In this document: in pieces, positions 13,649 through 21,350 of the stretch
Numbering within the stretch: position 1 is the first letter of the stretch
Layout: each line of letters starts with the position of its first letter
Source: DASRHK01 sp035650495
GTDB taxonomy: Bacteria > Pseudomonadota > Gammaproteobacteria > Nevskiales > Nevskiaceae
DNA: 24,787 nt
Assembly (NCBI GenBank): GCA_035650495.1
Contig: DASRHK010000140.1
Span: 1-24,787 of the forward strand
Reading direction: 5' to 3'
The notes under the pieces: generated by a model
Seen by the model: the letters and a program-made list of their open reading frames with translations, nothing else
The model's database searches: none
What the model was told of the DNA's origin: nothing
Position numbers and translations under genes: made by a program

Positions 13649-15681
13649 GACGGCTCCGAAGCGCCGCCGGCCGCAGGGCGCGGCCGGGCGGGCTCAGACG
13701 GGATCGCGGCGGTTAGGTCGCGTCGCTGTTGGCGGCGGGCTGCGTGTCGCGCGTCTGGAAAATCATGCGCTTGACGCGATACCAGCCAGCCTTGATGCGG
13801 TCCTTCAGGAACAGCCAGGCGGAGGTGACCATCGCCAGGATCGGGGCCAGGATCTGGAAGATCATGCCCCCGGTGTTCGGGTCGATGTAGGCCAGCGCCG
13901 GCAGCGGCGTCAGCAGCACCACCAGCAGCAGCGAAGAATGGATGAGGCGCGGTTTCAAGCTTGGCATGGAGATCTCTGTCGAAGTCCGGCCAATCCTTGG
14001 CCTGCGCTAACTCCCTGTGCGACATCTTATCTAATGGAACCGACCCGCGCATCAGGTTTAACCACTGGTAAAAATAGCTCTCCTGTGCTTGGGCCCGGGG
14101 TCCCGGACAGGGATCGTCGAAGCGGGCCGGGAGCTCGAGGGGCTCCGGGCTGGGGTTGTAATAGACCTGCACGTGACGCAGCTCGCCGCTGACCTCGATC
14201 GGCTTGTCGGTGACGAGGTGCAGGCCCGGGTGCGACACGATCGCGCTGTAGTAGTGCGAGGTCCGCGTCTGCGGCGTCGACACGGCATGGATGTAGTCAG
14301 CGGCCGCCGCGATCCCCTGCGCAGTCATGCAGTGCATGCGCCGGGCCGACACCAGCTCCTCGAAGATGTAGGCCTCGGGCAGCTCGTAAGGCACGACACC
14401 GCCCGCGTAGGTGAACACCCGGGGATTGCGCGAAGGGTTCAGCCCCTGCCAGTGCGCGCGGATGTCCCGGGCCGTTTCTTTCCAGACGTCGACCATGCGC
14501 ATCAGGCTGCGCGCGTCGGCCTCGGAATAGGCGCTCGATTTCCAGTAGCCGTTGACCGAGACGTCCAGCATGCGCCTGGTGTTGGCGGCGTCGGCGACCA
14601 GGATGGCCAGGAGGATCGCCGCCAGCACCGACGGCCGCGGCGTCCATCGCTGCAGCTCCAGCAGGATCACGGCGGTCGCGGCCGGCAGATAAGGCATGCC
14701 GTGACGGAAGCCGAACATCATGTGCTTCTGCGCCATCGACAAGCCGTAGATCCAGGTCGCCGCAAGCCCGGTGAGCAGGATCAGCTCTGCGCGATCGAGC
14801 CGCCAGTCGTCCTGGCGCGAGCGCGACAGCGCGACCGCGACCAGCACGGGAACGAAGCCCATGAGCGTGAGCCACATCAATTCGTAAAGGCCGGTCGAGA
14901 TGAGCCCGCGCAGGCCGAAGCCCGGGGTCTTCACGTAGAACGACGTCGGCAGCAGGTCGCCGTAGTACACCCATGCGAACCCGAACCACGCGAGACACGG
15001 CAGCGCGGCGAGCGCGACGGCGAGCGCGACCGAGGTCCAGTCGGAGCGATGTTGCCAGACCAGGAGCAGCGCCGGCGCGAAGAAGCAGACCGAGTCGTGA
15101 CGCAAGAGGAACGCCACGGCGGCGAGGAGATGCAGCTGCACCATGCTCGATCGCGTCAACGTGTCCGCGTCGCGCAGCTCGCGAACCAGCTTCGCGGCAA
15201 AGACGGCGACGACCAGGAACAGCAGCGGTGTCTCCAGTCCGCCGAAGGTCCACAGCGCCACGGAGGGCGCCGCCACCAGCATCACCAGCGTCACCGCAAG
15301 GCTGCGCTCGCGATCCGGCTGCGCGCGGAACGTCAGCCAGCCGCCGATCGCGACGCAGGCGCAGCAGATCAGCTTGTAGGCGATGAGCGTGCGCTCGCCG
15401 ACCAGCGCATAGAGCGCTGCGGTGATCAGCGCGTGCAGCGGCGAGGTCAGCGCCGACACGCGCTCGCCCGGATTGAACACGAGCTCGCCGCGCGTGACCA
15501 GGTTGCGGGCGTAATGCAGGACGATGTAGGCGTCGTCGATGACGAAGCCGTACAGCGACGCGTATTGATAGAGCGCGAGCCCGACGGCGCCCAGGATCAC
15601 CAGCACGAAGGCGCGCCGATCGGCGCGCTCGGAGATCGGCGCAGCGGTCGCGCCGGGCGCCGGTTCGAGGCTCGCTTGCAT
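13645..15681 (-). CDS. Multi-membrane GT-C-type glycosyltransferase, 3' end reading through the small gene
   Basis: About ten membrane helices follow a short cytoplasmic N-terminus. The first periplasmic loop has FVIDDAYIVLHYARN (Asp49-Asp50) and LVFNPGERVSALTSPLHAL, the pattern of polyprenyl-phosphate-sugar-using GT-C enzymes such as the mycobacterial AftB group. A soluble C-terminal part includes VFTYAGGVVPYELPEAYIFEE. It should move a sugar from a lipid carrier on the periplasmic side. ATG 15681 is preferred over TTG 15687. No stop occurs before 13645, so residues from about 572 on overlap the small gene out of frame. They read as Pro/His/Arg-rich shadow sequence; the true product probably ends near DWPDFDR (about 13975). 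A one-base indel would give a TGA 13 bases into the small gene. Confidence 0.72.
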   Translation of the reverse strand: MQASLEPAPGATAAPISERADRRAFVLVILGAVGLALYQYASLYGFVIDDAYIVLHYARNLVTRGELVFNPGERVSALTSPLHALITAALYALVGERTLIAYKLICCACVAIGGWLTFRAQPDRERSLAVTLVMLVAAPSVALWTFGGLETPLLFLVVAVFAAKLVRELRDADTLTRSSMVQLHLLAAVAFLLRHDSVCFFAPALLLVWQHRSDWTSVALAVALAALPCLAWFGFAWVYYGDLLPTSFYVKTPGFGLRGLISTGLYELMWLTLMGFVPVLVAVALSRSRQDDWRLDRAELILLTGLAATWIYGLSMAQKHMMFGFRHGMPYLPAATAVILLELQRWTPRPSVLAAILLAILVADAANTRRMLDVSVNGYWKSSAYSEADARSLMRMVDVWKETARDIRAHWQGLNPSRNPRVFTYAGGVVPYELPEAYIFEELVSARRMHCMTAQGIAAAADYIHAVSTPQTRTSHYYSAIVSHPGLHLVTDKPIEVSGELRHVQVYYNPSPEPLELPARFDDPCPGPRAQAQESYFYQWLNLMRGSVPLDKMSHRELAQAKDWPDFDRDLHAKLETAPHPFFAAAGGAADAAAGAGLHRPEHRGHDLPDPGPDPGDGHLRLAVPEGPHQGWLVSRQAHDFPDARHAARRQQRRDLTAAIPSEPARPRPAAGGASEPS
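13713..13967 (-). CDS. Small exported membrane protein with YIDPNTGG motif
   Basis: An 84-residue protein. A signal peptide (residues 1-26, ending PLPALA) is followed directly by mature start YIDPNTGG, a second hydrophobic segment (about 33-53) and a basic tail KDRIKAGWYRVKRMIF. The codons are strongly G/C in the third position in this frame, and the frame reads sensibly from end to end, so this is the real gene although a longer frame overlaps it. Short proteins with a YIDPGTG-like segment after the signal are, from memory, widespread and uncharacterised. It lies between the glycosyltransferase and membrane enzyme 1, in the same direction, with 64 bases to the latter. Function unknown. Confidence 0.8.
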   Translation of the reverse strand: MPSLKPRLIHSSLLLVVLLTPLPALAYIDPNTGGMIFQILAPILAMVTSAWLFLKDRIKAGWYRVKRMIFQTRDTQPAANSDAT

Positions 15682-15709
15682 GATCAAAATGGTAACAGCG
15701 CGTGCGTGC

Positions 15710-17734
15710 TCACGGTGGCGGCGACGCTGCGCCAGCGCAACCGCCGGGGTGCTTGTCCTCGAGCGTGCCCGGGGCGAACTTGTTGCCGAGGATGGCTCCG
15801 ATGCGGCTTCGGAGCTGCGTGGCGCGATCGGCGTGATCGGCGATGCGGTTGCGATGCTCGAGCGGATCGTCGCCGACGTCGTACAACTCTTCGCAGCCGT
15901 TGGCGAGATCGCGCACGAGGCGCTGGTTGCCTTCGAGGACCGACACGGTGCCGCGCGACAGTGGCAGGAATCGGCTCGACAGCTCCAGGCTCATCGCGAG
16001 CTTCGGCTTGCCCGACGCCGCGCCGCCCTTGACCATCGGCAGGAGCGATTCGCCTTCCGCCCACGCTGGCACCGGCGCGCCGACCGCGTCGAGGATCGTC
16101 GGCAACAGGTCGACCTCTTCGCCGTTCTCGCCGATGCGCTTGCCTTCGGTCTGGCCGGGCAGCGCGAGGATCAGCGGGATGTGCACCAGCGGATCGTGCA
16201 GCAGCGGACCGTTGTGGCCGCGCCAGCCTTTCTCGAACGATTCGCCATGATCCGCGGTGATGACGAGCACGCTGTGATCGAGCAAGCCCTGCTTGCGCAG
16301 ATCGTCGATGAATCCGGAGACCGCGTCGTCGATGTAGGCGATGTTCTCGTCGTAGCGCAGGCGCAGCTGATCGACGTAGCGCTGCTGATCCGGCCGATAC
16401 GGGCCCATCACCATGTTGCCGATGTACTGCTCGTAGAGCGAATCGAACTCACCCGTCTCGAGGAATTTGCCGCGATAAGGTTTCGGCGGCATGTACGGAT
16501 CGTGCGGCGGCAGGAAGTGCGCCCACAGGAACACCGGCTTGTCGCCGCGCCTGGCGAGGAATTCGCGCGCGTCGCCCATCACGTGCTCGGGCGGATACCA
16601 CACGGCGTGCTGGACGCTGTCGAGCGGCACGCGCGGCACGACGCGGTAGAGGAACGCGGTCCACCACCAGTCCCACAGCGGCGAGGAGAGGTTCGCGCGA
16701 TCGAACCCGAGCAGCGTCTGCAATCGATGTCCCGGGAAATCGTTGGGGATCGGCGGGATGAAATCGAAATCGTCGTAGAGCCCGATGTTGAACGGATGGC
16801 CCATCGGGTTCGACATGACCGCCGCCGTGACATAGCCGCGTCGCGAGAGCTCTCCGGCCAGCGTGCGTCCGCGTTCCTCGGCCCGGACGCGACCGTAGAG
16901 GTGATAGACGCCGTGCGACGTCGGATAGCGCCCGGTCAGGATGCTGGTGACGGTCGGCGTCGTGTAGTTTGAGTTGGCGTAGAAGCGATCGAAGACGTAC
17001 GCGCTCTTCGCGATGCGCTCGAGTCCCGGCGTCGTCGGCAGGTGATAGCCGTAGAGCGACAGGTCCTGCTTCGCGAGCGTGTCGATGGTGATCAGGATCA
17101 CGTTCGGCGGCGCAGCAGCCTGTGGGTCGCTCTTCAGGGCGACGCTTTTCTCTTCGTCCTTCCATCCGAACCCGCGCCGATGGAAGTAACCGCTGTACGC
17201 AGTGATCGCCGCGGCGACGACGACGATCCCGACCGTCAACGTCGCGCCGTTGCCCAGGCTGCGCGCGAGCCCATCGCCAACGTCGACGAGTCCGCGACGC
17301 ACCAGCATGATCGCGAGCAGCACGAACGCGGCGGCGAACGCCCAGTTGATCGCGGACGCCGGCAAGCCGTGCCCGAGCTTCGCGCGCAGCGTCCAGCCCG
17401 TGATGATCCACCACTTCTCCGACATCGGCAGCAGGCTCAGGAGCACCAGCGCAAACACGGTCACGAGTCCGGCCGCCAGTACGCGTCGCGCAGATCGCTC
17501 GCTGATCAACTGCGCGAGCGCGGCGAGCGCCGACACGACCGCGCCGATCGCCAGCGCGAGCAGGAAGTAGAGGACGATCAAGAGCGCCGTGTCCTTGAGC
17601 ACCGCGCCCGCAGTCTCATAGAGCAGCCGCGAGTTCACGCTGAACAGCAGCGTGATCGGCAGGTGCAGCAGGATCAGCAGCACGCCGATCTCACGCCCCA
17701 GGTCGAACGTGCGGCGCAGGAAGTCGCGAAGCAT
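15710..17734 (-). CDS. Membrane-anchored alkaline phosphatase-superfamily enzyme (sulfatase-like), paralogue 2
   Basis: A 674-residue paralogue of the protein at 11645-13648. The two align without gaps from residue 1 to Trp191 (…RRGFGW / …WRGFGW), including all five membrane helices. They then differ in linker length (19 against 15 residues) and align again through the catalytic domain. The catalytic loop YTTPTVTSILTGRYPT puts Thr258 at the nucleophile position, and the sulfatase Arg is again Val. TADHGESFEKGWRGHNGP supplies metal ligands. Residues 197-205 (SVALKSDPQ) are encoded by a REP-like palindrome. ATG 17734 aligns with the paralogue's start; a GTG at 17740 overlaps the sthA stop and is an alternative. 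Likely an envelope phosphotransferase or phosphodiesterase (inferred). Confidence 0.85.
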   Translation of the reverse strand: MLRDFLRRTFDLGREIGVLLILLHLPITLLFSVNSRLLYETAGAVLKDTALLIVLYFLLALAIGAVVSALAALAQLISERSARRVLAAGLVTVFALVLLSLLPMSEKWWIITGWTLRAKLGHGLPASAINWAFAAAFVLLAIMLVRRGLVDVGDGLARSLGNGATLTVGIVVVAAAITAYSGYFHRRGFGWKDEEKSVALKSDPQAAAPPNVILITIDTLAKQDLSLYGYHLPTTPGLERIAKSAYVFDRFYANSNYTTPTVTSILTGRYPTSHGVYHLYGRVRAEERGRTLAGELSRRGYVTAAVMSNPMGHPFNIGLYDDFDFIPPIPNDFPGHRLQTLLGFDRANLSSPLWDWWWTAFLYRVVPRVPLDSVQHAVWYPPEHVMGDAREFLARRGDKPVFLWAHFLPPHDPYMPPKPYRGKFLETGEFDSLYEQYIGNMVMGPYRPDQQRYVDQLRLRYDENIAYIDDAVSGFIDDLRKQGLLDHSVLVITADHGESFEKGWRGHNGPLLHDPLVHIPLILALPGQTEGKRIGENGEEVDLLPTILDAVGAPVPAWAEGESLLPMVKGGAASGKPKLAMSLELSSRFLPLSRGTVSVLEGNQRLVRDLANGCEELYDVGDDPLEHRNRIADHADRATQLRSRIGAILGNKFAPGTLEDKHPGGCAGAASPPP
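17121..17147 (+). repeat. REP-like palindrome, copy 2, inside a coding region
   Basis: GTGG head, stem GTCGCTC, loop TTCA, stem GGGCGAC, then GCTT. It matches copy 3 at 24 of 27 bases and copy 1 at 24 of 25. One stem pair is a G·U in the RNA. It encodes residues 197-205 of membrane enzyme 2, in the linker between the fifth membrane helix and the catalytic domain. That is the only place where the two paralogues differ in length before the active site. Confidence 0.75.
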
Positions 17735-17736
17735 CG

Positions 17737-19131
17737 TCACGCGAGCCGGTTGATGCCGTTGTGCGCAGCCGTGCGGTACGCCTCGGCCATCGTCGGATAG
17801 TTGAACGTCGTGGTGATGAAGTAGCGCAGATCGTTGATCGCCGCGCTCGCCATCACGGTCTGGCCGATGTGCACGATCTCGGAGGCGCGGTCGCCGAAGC
17901 AGTGCACGCCGAGGATCTTCATCGTCTCGGCGTGGAACAGGATCTTCAGCATGCCGACGGTCTCGCCGGTCATCTGCGCACGCGCCAGGCTCTTGAAATG
18001 CGCGTGGCCGACTTCGTACGGCACCTTGGCCTCCTGCAGCTCGCGCTCGGTCTTGCCGACCGAAGAGATCTCCGGGATCGTGTAGATGCCGGACGGGATC
18101 AGCTCGAGCCGATGCGGCTCGATCTTTGGATTGAGCATGTGCTGCGTGGCGAAGCGGCCCTGTACGTACGCAGCGCTCGCGAGCGCTGGCGGGCCGATCA
18201 CGTCGCCGACGGCGTAGATGTGCGGCACGTCGGTCTGATAGAAGCCGTTCACCTTGAGCTGCCCGCGCGAGTTCGGCGCAAGGCCCAGCTTGTCGAGATT
18301 CATGTCGCTGGTGTTGCCGGTGCGCCCGTTGGCCCACAAGAGCACATCGGATTTGATCTTGCGCCGCGATTTCAGATGCAGCACGACGTCGCGCTCGCGC
18401 GGCTCGACGCGGTCGTACTGCTCGTTGTGGCGGATGATGCAGCCCTGCTCGCGCAGGTGATACGACAGCGCCTCGGCGATCTCGTCGTCGAGGAACGACA
18501 GCAGGCGATCCTGTGTGTTGACCAGCGTCACCTTGCAGCCGAGGTTGATGAAGATCGACGCGTACTCGCAGCCGATCACGCCAGCGCCGTAGATCGTGAT
18601 CGAGAACGGGTTCTCCGCGCCTTTCAGGATCGAGTCGCTGTCCTTGATGCGCGGATGCGAGAAATCGAGATCGGGCGGGTGATACGGCCGCGAGCCGGTC
18701 GCGATGACGAAGTGCTCGGCCTGCAGCTTGGTGACGGGACCGTTCGGGCTGACCACCTCGAGATGGTGCGCATCGGTGAACCGCGCCTGGCCCGAGAGGA
18801 TCGGCACGCGATTGCGCTCGTAGAAGCGCCGGCGGCTCGCGACCTGCTGATCGACGACCTTGTCCGCGGTCGCGAGGAGCTCGGAGAAGGTCGGCTGATG
18901 ATCGGCGTGGAATTCCTTCAGCAGCGGATTGGTGCGCAGATCGTGCAGCGTCTTCACCGCCTGGCGCAGCGCCTTCGACGGGATCGTGCCCCAGTGCGTG
19001 CAGCCGCCGCCGACCTCCGCGTAGCGCTCGACGATGCCGACCTTCTTGTGGTTCTTCGCGGCCATCATCGCGGCGCCTTCGCCGGCGGGGCCGGAGCCGA
19101 TGACGATCAGATCGAATTTGCTGGTGGCCAT
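17737..19131 (-). CDS. sthA: Soluble pyridine nucleotide transhydrogenase SthA
   Basis: A 464-residue FAD flavoprotein of the lipoamide-dehydrogenase-like family. The FAD-binding motif is VIGSGPAGEGAA (10-21). The region that holds the redox disulfide in relatives is GGGCTHWGTIPSKAL: only Cys44 remains and the second Cys is Thr, exactly as in E. coli SthA. The NAD(P)-binding motif is IYGAGVIGCEYASIF and the second FAD motif is YAVGDVIGPPALASAAYVQGR. A dimerisation domain ends in AAHNGINRLA. It passes hydride between NADPH and NAD+ in the cytosol. Its ATG stands two bases after a REP-like hairpin that fills the whole gap from parA, so no ordinary ribosome site is present. Confidence 0.95.
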   Translation of the reverse strand: MATSKFDLIVIGSGPAGEGAAMMAAKNHKKVGIVERYAEVGGGCTHWGTIPSKALRQAVKTLHDLRTNPLLKEFHADHQPTFSELLATADKVVDQQVASRRRFYERNRVPILSGQARFTDAHHLEVVSPNGPVTKLQAEHFVIATGSRPYHPPDLDFSHPRIKDSDSILKGAENPFSITIYGAGVIGCEYASIFINLGCKVTLVNTQDRLLSFLDDEIAEALSYHLREQGCIIRHNEQYDRVEPRERDVVLHLKSRRKIKSDVLLWANGRTGNTSDMNLDKLGLAPNSRGQLKVNGFYQTDVPHIYAVGDVIGPPALASAAYVQGRFATQHMLNPKIEPHRLELIPSGIYTIPEISSVGKTERELQEAKVPYEVGHAHFKSLARAQMTGETVGMLKILFHAETMKILGVHCFGDRASEIVHIGQTVMASAAINDLRYFITTTFNYPTMAEAYRTAAHNGINRLA

Positions 19132-19133
19132 TT

Positions 19134-19160
19134 TGTGGGTCGGCCTTCAGGCCGACGCTT
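19134..19160 (+). repeat. REP-like palindrome, copy 3, filling the parA-sthA gap
   Basis: GTGG head, perfect stem GTCGGCC/GGCCGAC, loop TTCA, then GCTT. Compared with copy 1 the fifth stem pair is flipped (G-C for C-G), a compensatory change that keeps the hairpin. On the - strand it begins at the parA stop codon and ends two bases before the sthA ATG, so it forms the entire spacer. Confidence 0.78.
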
Positions 19161-19921
19161 TACTGCAGCGACTCGTACAAGCTCAGGTATTCCTGCGTCA
19201 CCCGATGGCCGCGATCGAGGAACACCAGCGGCCGATGCTGCTCGTGGGATTCTTTCACGCGCACCGAGCTCGACAGCGTCTGCGCGAACACCGGCTGGCC
19301 TTCGCGCTTGAGCTCCTCGACCACGCGCGTCGGCAGCTTCGAGCGCGACTGGAACTGGTTGACGACGATGCCTTCGAGCTCGAGGTTGTCGTTGTGATCG
19401 GCGCGGATCTCGGAGACGTTCTCGAGCAGCGTGTAGAGCGCCTGGCGCGCGAACTCGTCGCAGTCGAACGGGATCAGCACGCGATCGGCGGCGATCAGCG
19501 CGGAGCGCGAGTAGAAGTTGAGCGCCGGCGGCGTGTCGATGAATACGGCGTCGTAGCCTTTCAGGCGATTCAGCGCGTCGCGGAACTTGTAGATCTTCTG
19601 CTTGGCCTCGAGCTTGACGATCAGCTCCTCGAGCTTCGGATCGGACGCGATGACGTCGAGGTTCTCGAACGGCGTGTTGGTCGCATAGGCGACGAGCGGC
19701 TGCGGCGACAGCGAGAAGGAGAGCGTCGACTCGAAGAAGTCGGCGATCGTGCGATCCGCCTTGGTTTCCTTGCCGAGCAGGTACTGCGTGGCATTGCGCT
19801 GGGTGTCGAGGTCGATCACCAGCGTGCGCAGGCCCCGGCTCGCGGCGATCGCGGCGAGATTGCAGACGATCGTCGTCTTGCCGACGCCGCCCTTCTGGTT
19901 GAACACCACTCGTCGCGTCAT
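19160..19921 (-). CDS. ParA-like P-loop ATPase (orphan)
   Basis: A 253-residue MinD/ParA-superfamily ATPase. The deviant Walker A is KGGVGKTT (10-17), with signature Lys10 and Lys15. Switch I is IDLDTQRNAT, Walker B is AVFIDTPPALNFYS, and a basic C-terminal half includes NQFQSRSKLPTRVVEELKRE. Such ATPases form ATP-dependent dimers that bind DNA non-specifically or the membrane and position cargo. No ParB-like partner or parS-like site is evident here. The neighbours are sthA downstream and the divergent bd oxidase, so the cargo is unknown. ATG 19921 has ACAGG upstream as a weak ribosome site. It shares a 49-base gap with the oxidase gene. Confidence 0.88.
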   Translation of the reverse strand: MTRRVVFNQKGGVGKTTIVCNLAAIAASRGLRTLVIDLDTQRNATQYLLGKETKADRTIADFFESTLSFSLSPQPLVAYATNTPFENLDVIASDPKLEELIVKLEAKQKIYKFRDALNRLKGYDAVFIDTPPALNFYSRSALIAADRVLIPFDCDEFARQALYTLLENVSEIRADHNDNLELEGIVVNQFQSRSKLPTRVVEELKREGQPVFAQTLSSSVRVKESHEQHRPLVFLDRGHRVTQEYLSLYESLQ

Positions 19922-19958
19922 GGACCTGTCGCCGGGGAAGAACTTCAGCCGCGGAGTT

Positions 19959-19964
19959 TACAAT
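19959..19964 (+). promoter_or_regulatory. Probable -10 box, leaderless start of the bd oxidase operon
   Basis: TACAAT ends exactly six bases before ATG 19971, the same spacing seen at the thioesterase gene (9573-9578). The transcription start would then fall at the start codon. No convincing -35 is found at 17 or 18 bases; an activator would be expected for an oxygen-responsive operon. Confidence 0.42.
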
Positions 19965-19970
19965 TGGCGC

Positions 19971-21350
19971 ATGGATTCCGTCGCGCTCGTCCTCTCCCGG
20001 ATCCAGTTCGGGTTCACCATCGGCTATCACATCGTCTTCCCGACGCTGTCGATGGGGCTCGCCATGTTCCTCGTCTTCCTCGAGGCGATGGAGCTCAAGA
20101 CCGGCGATCGGCGTTATCGGAGCGCGCACAATTTCTGGGCGCGGATCTTCGCGCTGTCGTTCGGCATGGGCGTCGTCAGCGGCGTCGTGCTGTCCTACGA
20201 GGTCGGCACCAACTGGGGGCGCTTCGCCGAATTCGCGGGCCCGGTGGTCGGTCCGCTGATGAGCTATGAGGTGCTCTCCGCGTTCTTCCTCGAAGCCGGC
20301 TTCCTCGGGATCATGCTGTTCGGACGCCATCGCGTTCCGCGCGGCGTGCATTTCTTCGCGACCTGCATGGTGGCGCTCGGCACGGTGATGTCCGCGTTCT
20401 GGGTGATCTCCGCGAACTCGTTCATGCACACGCCGGCCGGCTATCGGATCGAGGACGGCATCCTCCACGTCGCGTCGTGGCCGCAGGCGATCTTCAATCC
20501 GTCGTTCCCGTTCCGCCTCGCGCACATGGTGACGGCGTCGTATCTGTCGACGAGCTTCCTCGTCATCGCGGTCGGCGCGTGGTACGTGCGGCACCGGCGG
20601 CATGGCGAGTTCGCGCTGACCACGCTGCGCTGGGGGCTCGGCGCCGCCGCGCTGCTGGCACCGCTGCAGATCTTCATCGGCGACCAGCACGGGCTCAGCA
20701 CCTTCCATCACCAGCCGATGAAGGTCGCGGCGATCGAAGGCCACTGGCAGACCTCGCGCGACGTGCCGCTGATCCTGTTCGCATGGCCGGATCAGGAAGC
20801 GGAGAAGAATCACCTCGAAGTCGCGATCCCCAATCTCGGCAGCGTGATCCTCACGCACCAGTGGGACGGCGAAGTCCCCGGACTCACCGAAGTCGCGCCG
20901 CAGGATCGACCGCCGGTCGCGATCGTGTTCTGGGGCTTTCGCGTGATGGTCGGCTGCGGACTGCTGATGCTCGCGCTCGCGTGGAGCGGCGCGTTCCTGC
21001 TGCGTCGCAAGCTGCTTCCCGACATGGGGTGGCTCCTGCGCATCCTCACGCTCGCCGGACCGCTCGGGTTCATCGCCGTGCTCGCGGGCTGGATCACGAC
21101 CGAATGCGGGCGTCAGCCGTGGACCGTGTACGGATTGCTGCGCACGCACGACTCGGTGTCGGCGGTATCGGGCGGCAAGGTCGCAGCGTCGCTGTCGGGA
21201 TTTGCGATCGGCTACGCGCTGCTGTTCTTCGCGTTCGTGCTCTTCTTCCGTCACCTCGTGCGCAAAGGCCCGGACGAAGAGCCCGAGCCGAAGCGCACGA
21301 AGCAGGGCGCCCGGCCCGCATTCCTCGTCACGCAGGATCGCAAATCATGA
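19971..21350 (+). CDS. cydA: Cytochrome bd-type quinol oxidase subunit I (CydA/CioA)
   Basis: A 459-residue, roughly nine-helix inner-membrane protein starting MDSVALVLSRIQFGFTIGYH. Heme ligands are visible: His20 (GYHIVFP) for the active-site heme, and His185 (FRLAHMV) with Met326 (FWGFRVMVGCG) for heme b558. The Q-loop is the short form, beginning GDQHGLSTFHHQPMKVAAIEG, and the C-terminal signature is TECGRQPW. The short Q-loop and length place it with the cyanide-insensitive-oxidase (CioA) branch rather than E. coli CydA. It oxidises ubiquinol and reduces oxygen to water without pumping protons. The frame is open upstream of the start only as a shadow of parA. ATGA overlap with subunit II. 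Confidence 0.95.
   Translation: MDSVALVLSRIQFGFTIGYHIVFPTLSMGLAMFLVFLEAMELKTGDRRYRSAHNFWARIFALSFGMGVVSGVVLSYEVGTNWGRFAEFAGPVVGPLMSYEVLSAFFLEAGFLGIMLFGRHRVPRGVHFFATCMVALGTVMSAFWVISANSFMHTPAGYRIEDGILHVASWPQAIFNPSFPFRLAHMVTASYLSTSFLVIAVGAWYVRHRRHGEFALTTLRWGLGAAALLAPLQIFIGDQHGLSTFHHQPMKVAAIEGHWQTSRDVPLILFAWPDQEAEKNHLEVAIPNLGSVILTHQWDGEVPGLTEVAPQDRPPVAIVFWGFRVMVGCGLLMLALAWSGAFLLRRKLLPDMGWLLRILTLAGPLGFIAVLAGWITTECGRQPWTVYGLLRTHDSVSAVSGGKVAASLSGFAIGYALLFFAFVLFFRHLVRKGPDEEPEPKRTKQGARPAFLVTQDRKS

Noticed and set aside
10599..17734. A sulfate cycle made of the sulfotransferase and the two sulfatase-like enzymes.
   Set aside because: The sulfatase-like proteins lack the Cys/Ser and Arg of the sulfatase signature, and the sulfotransferase is on the opposite strand in a different operon. 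Proximity alone does not support the link.
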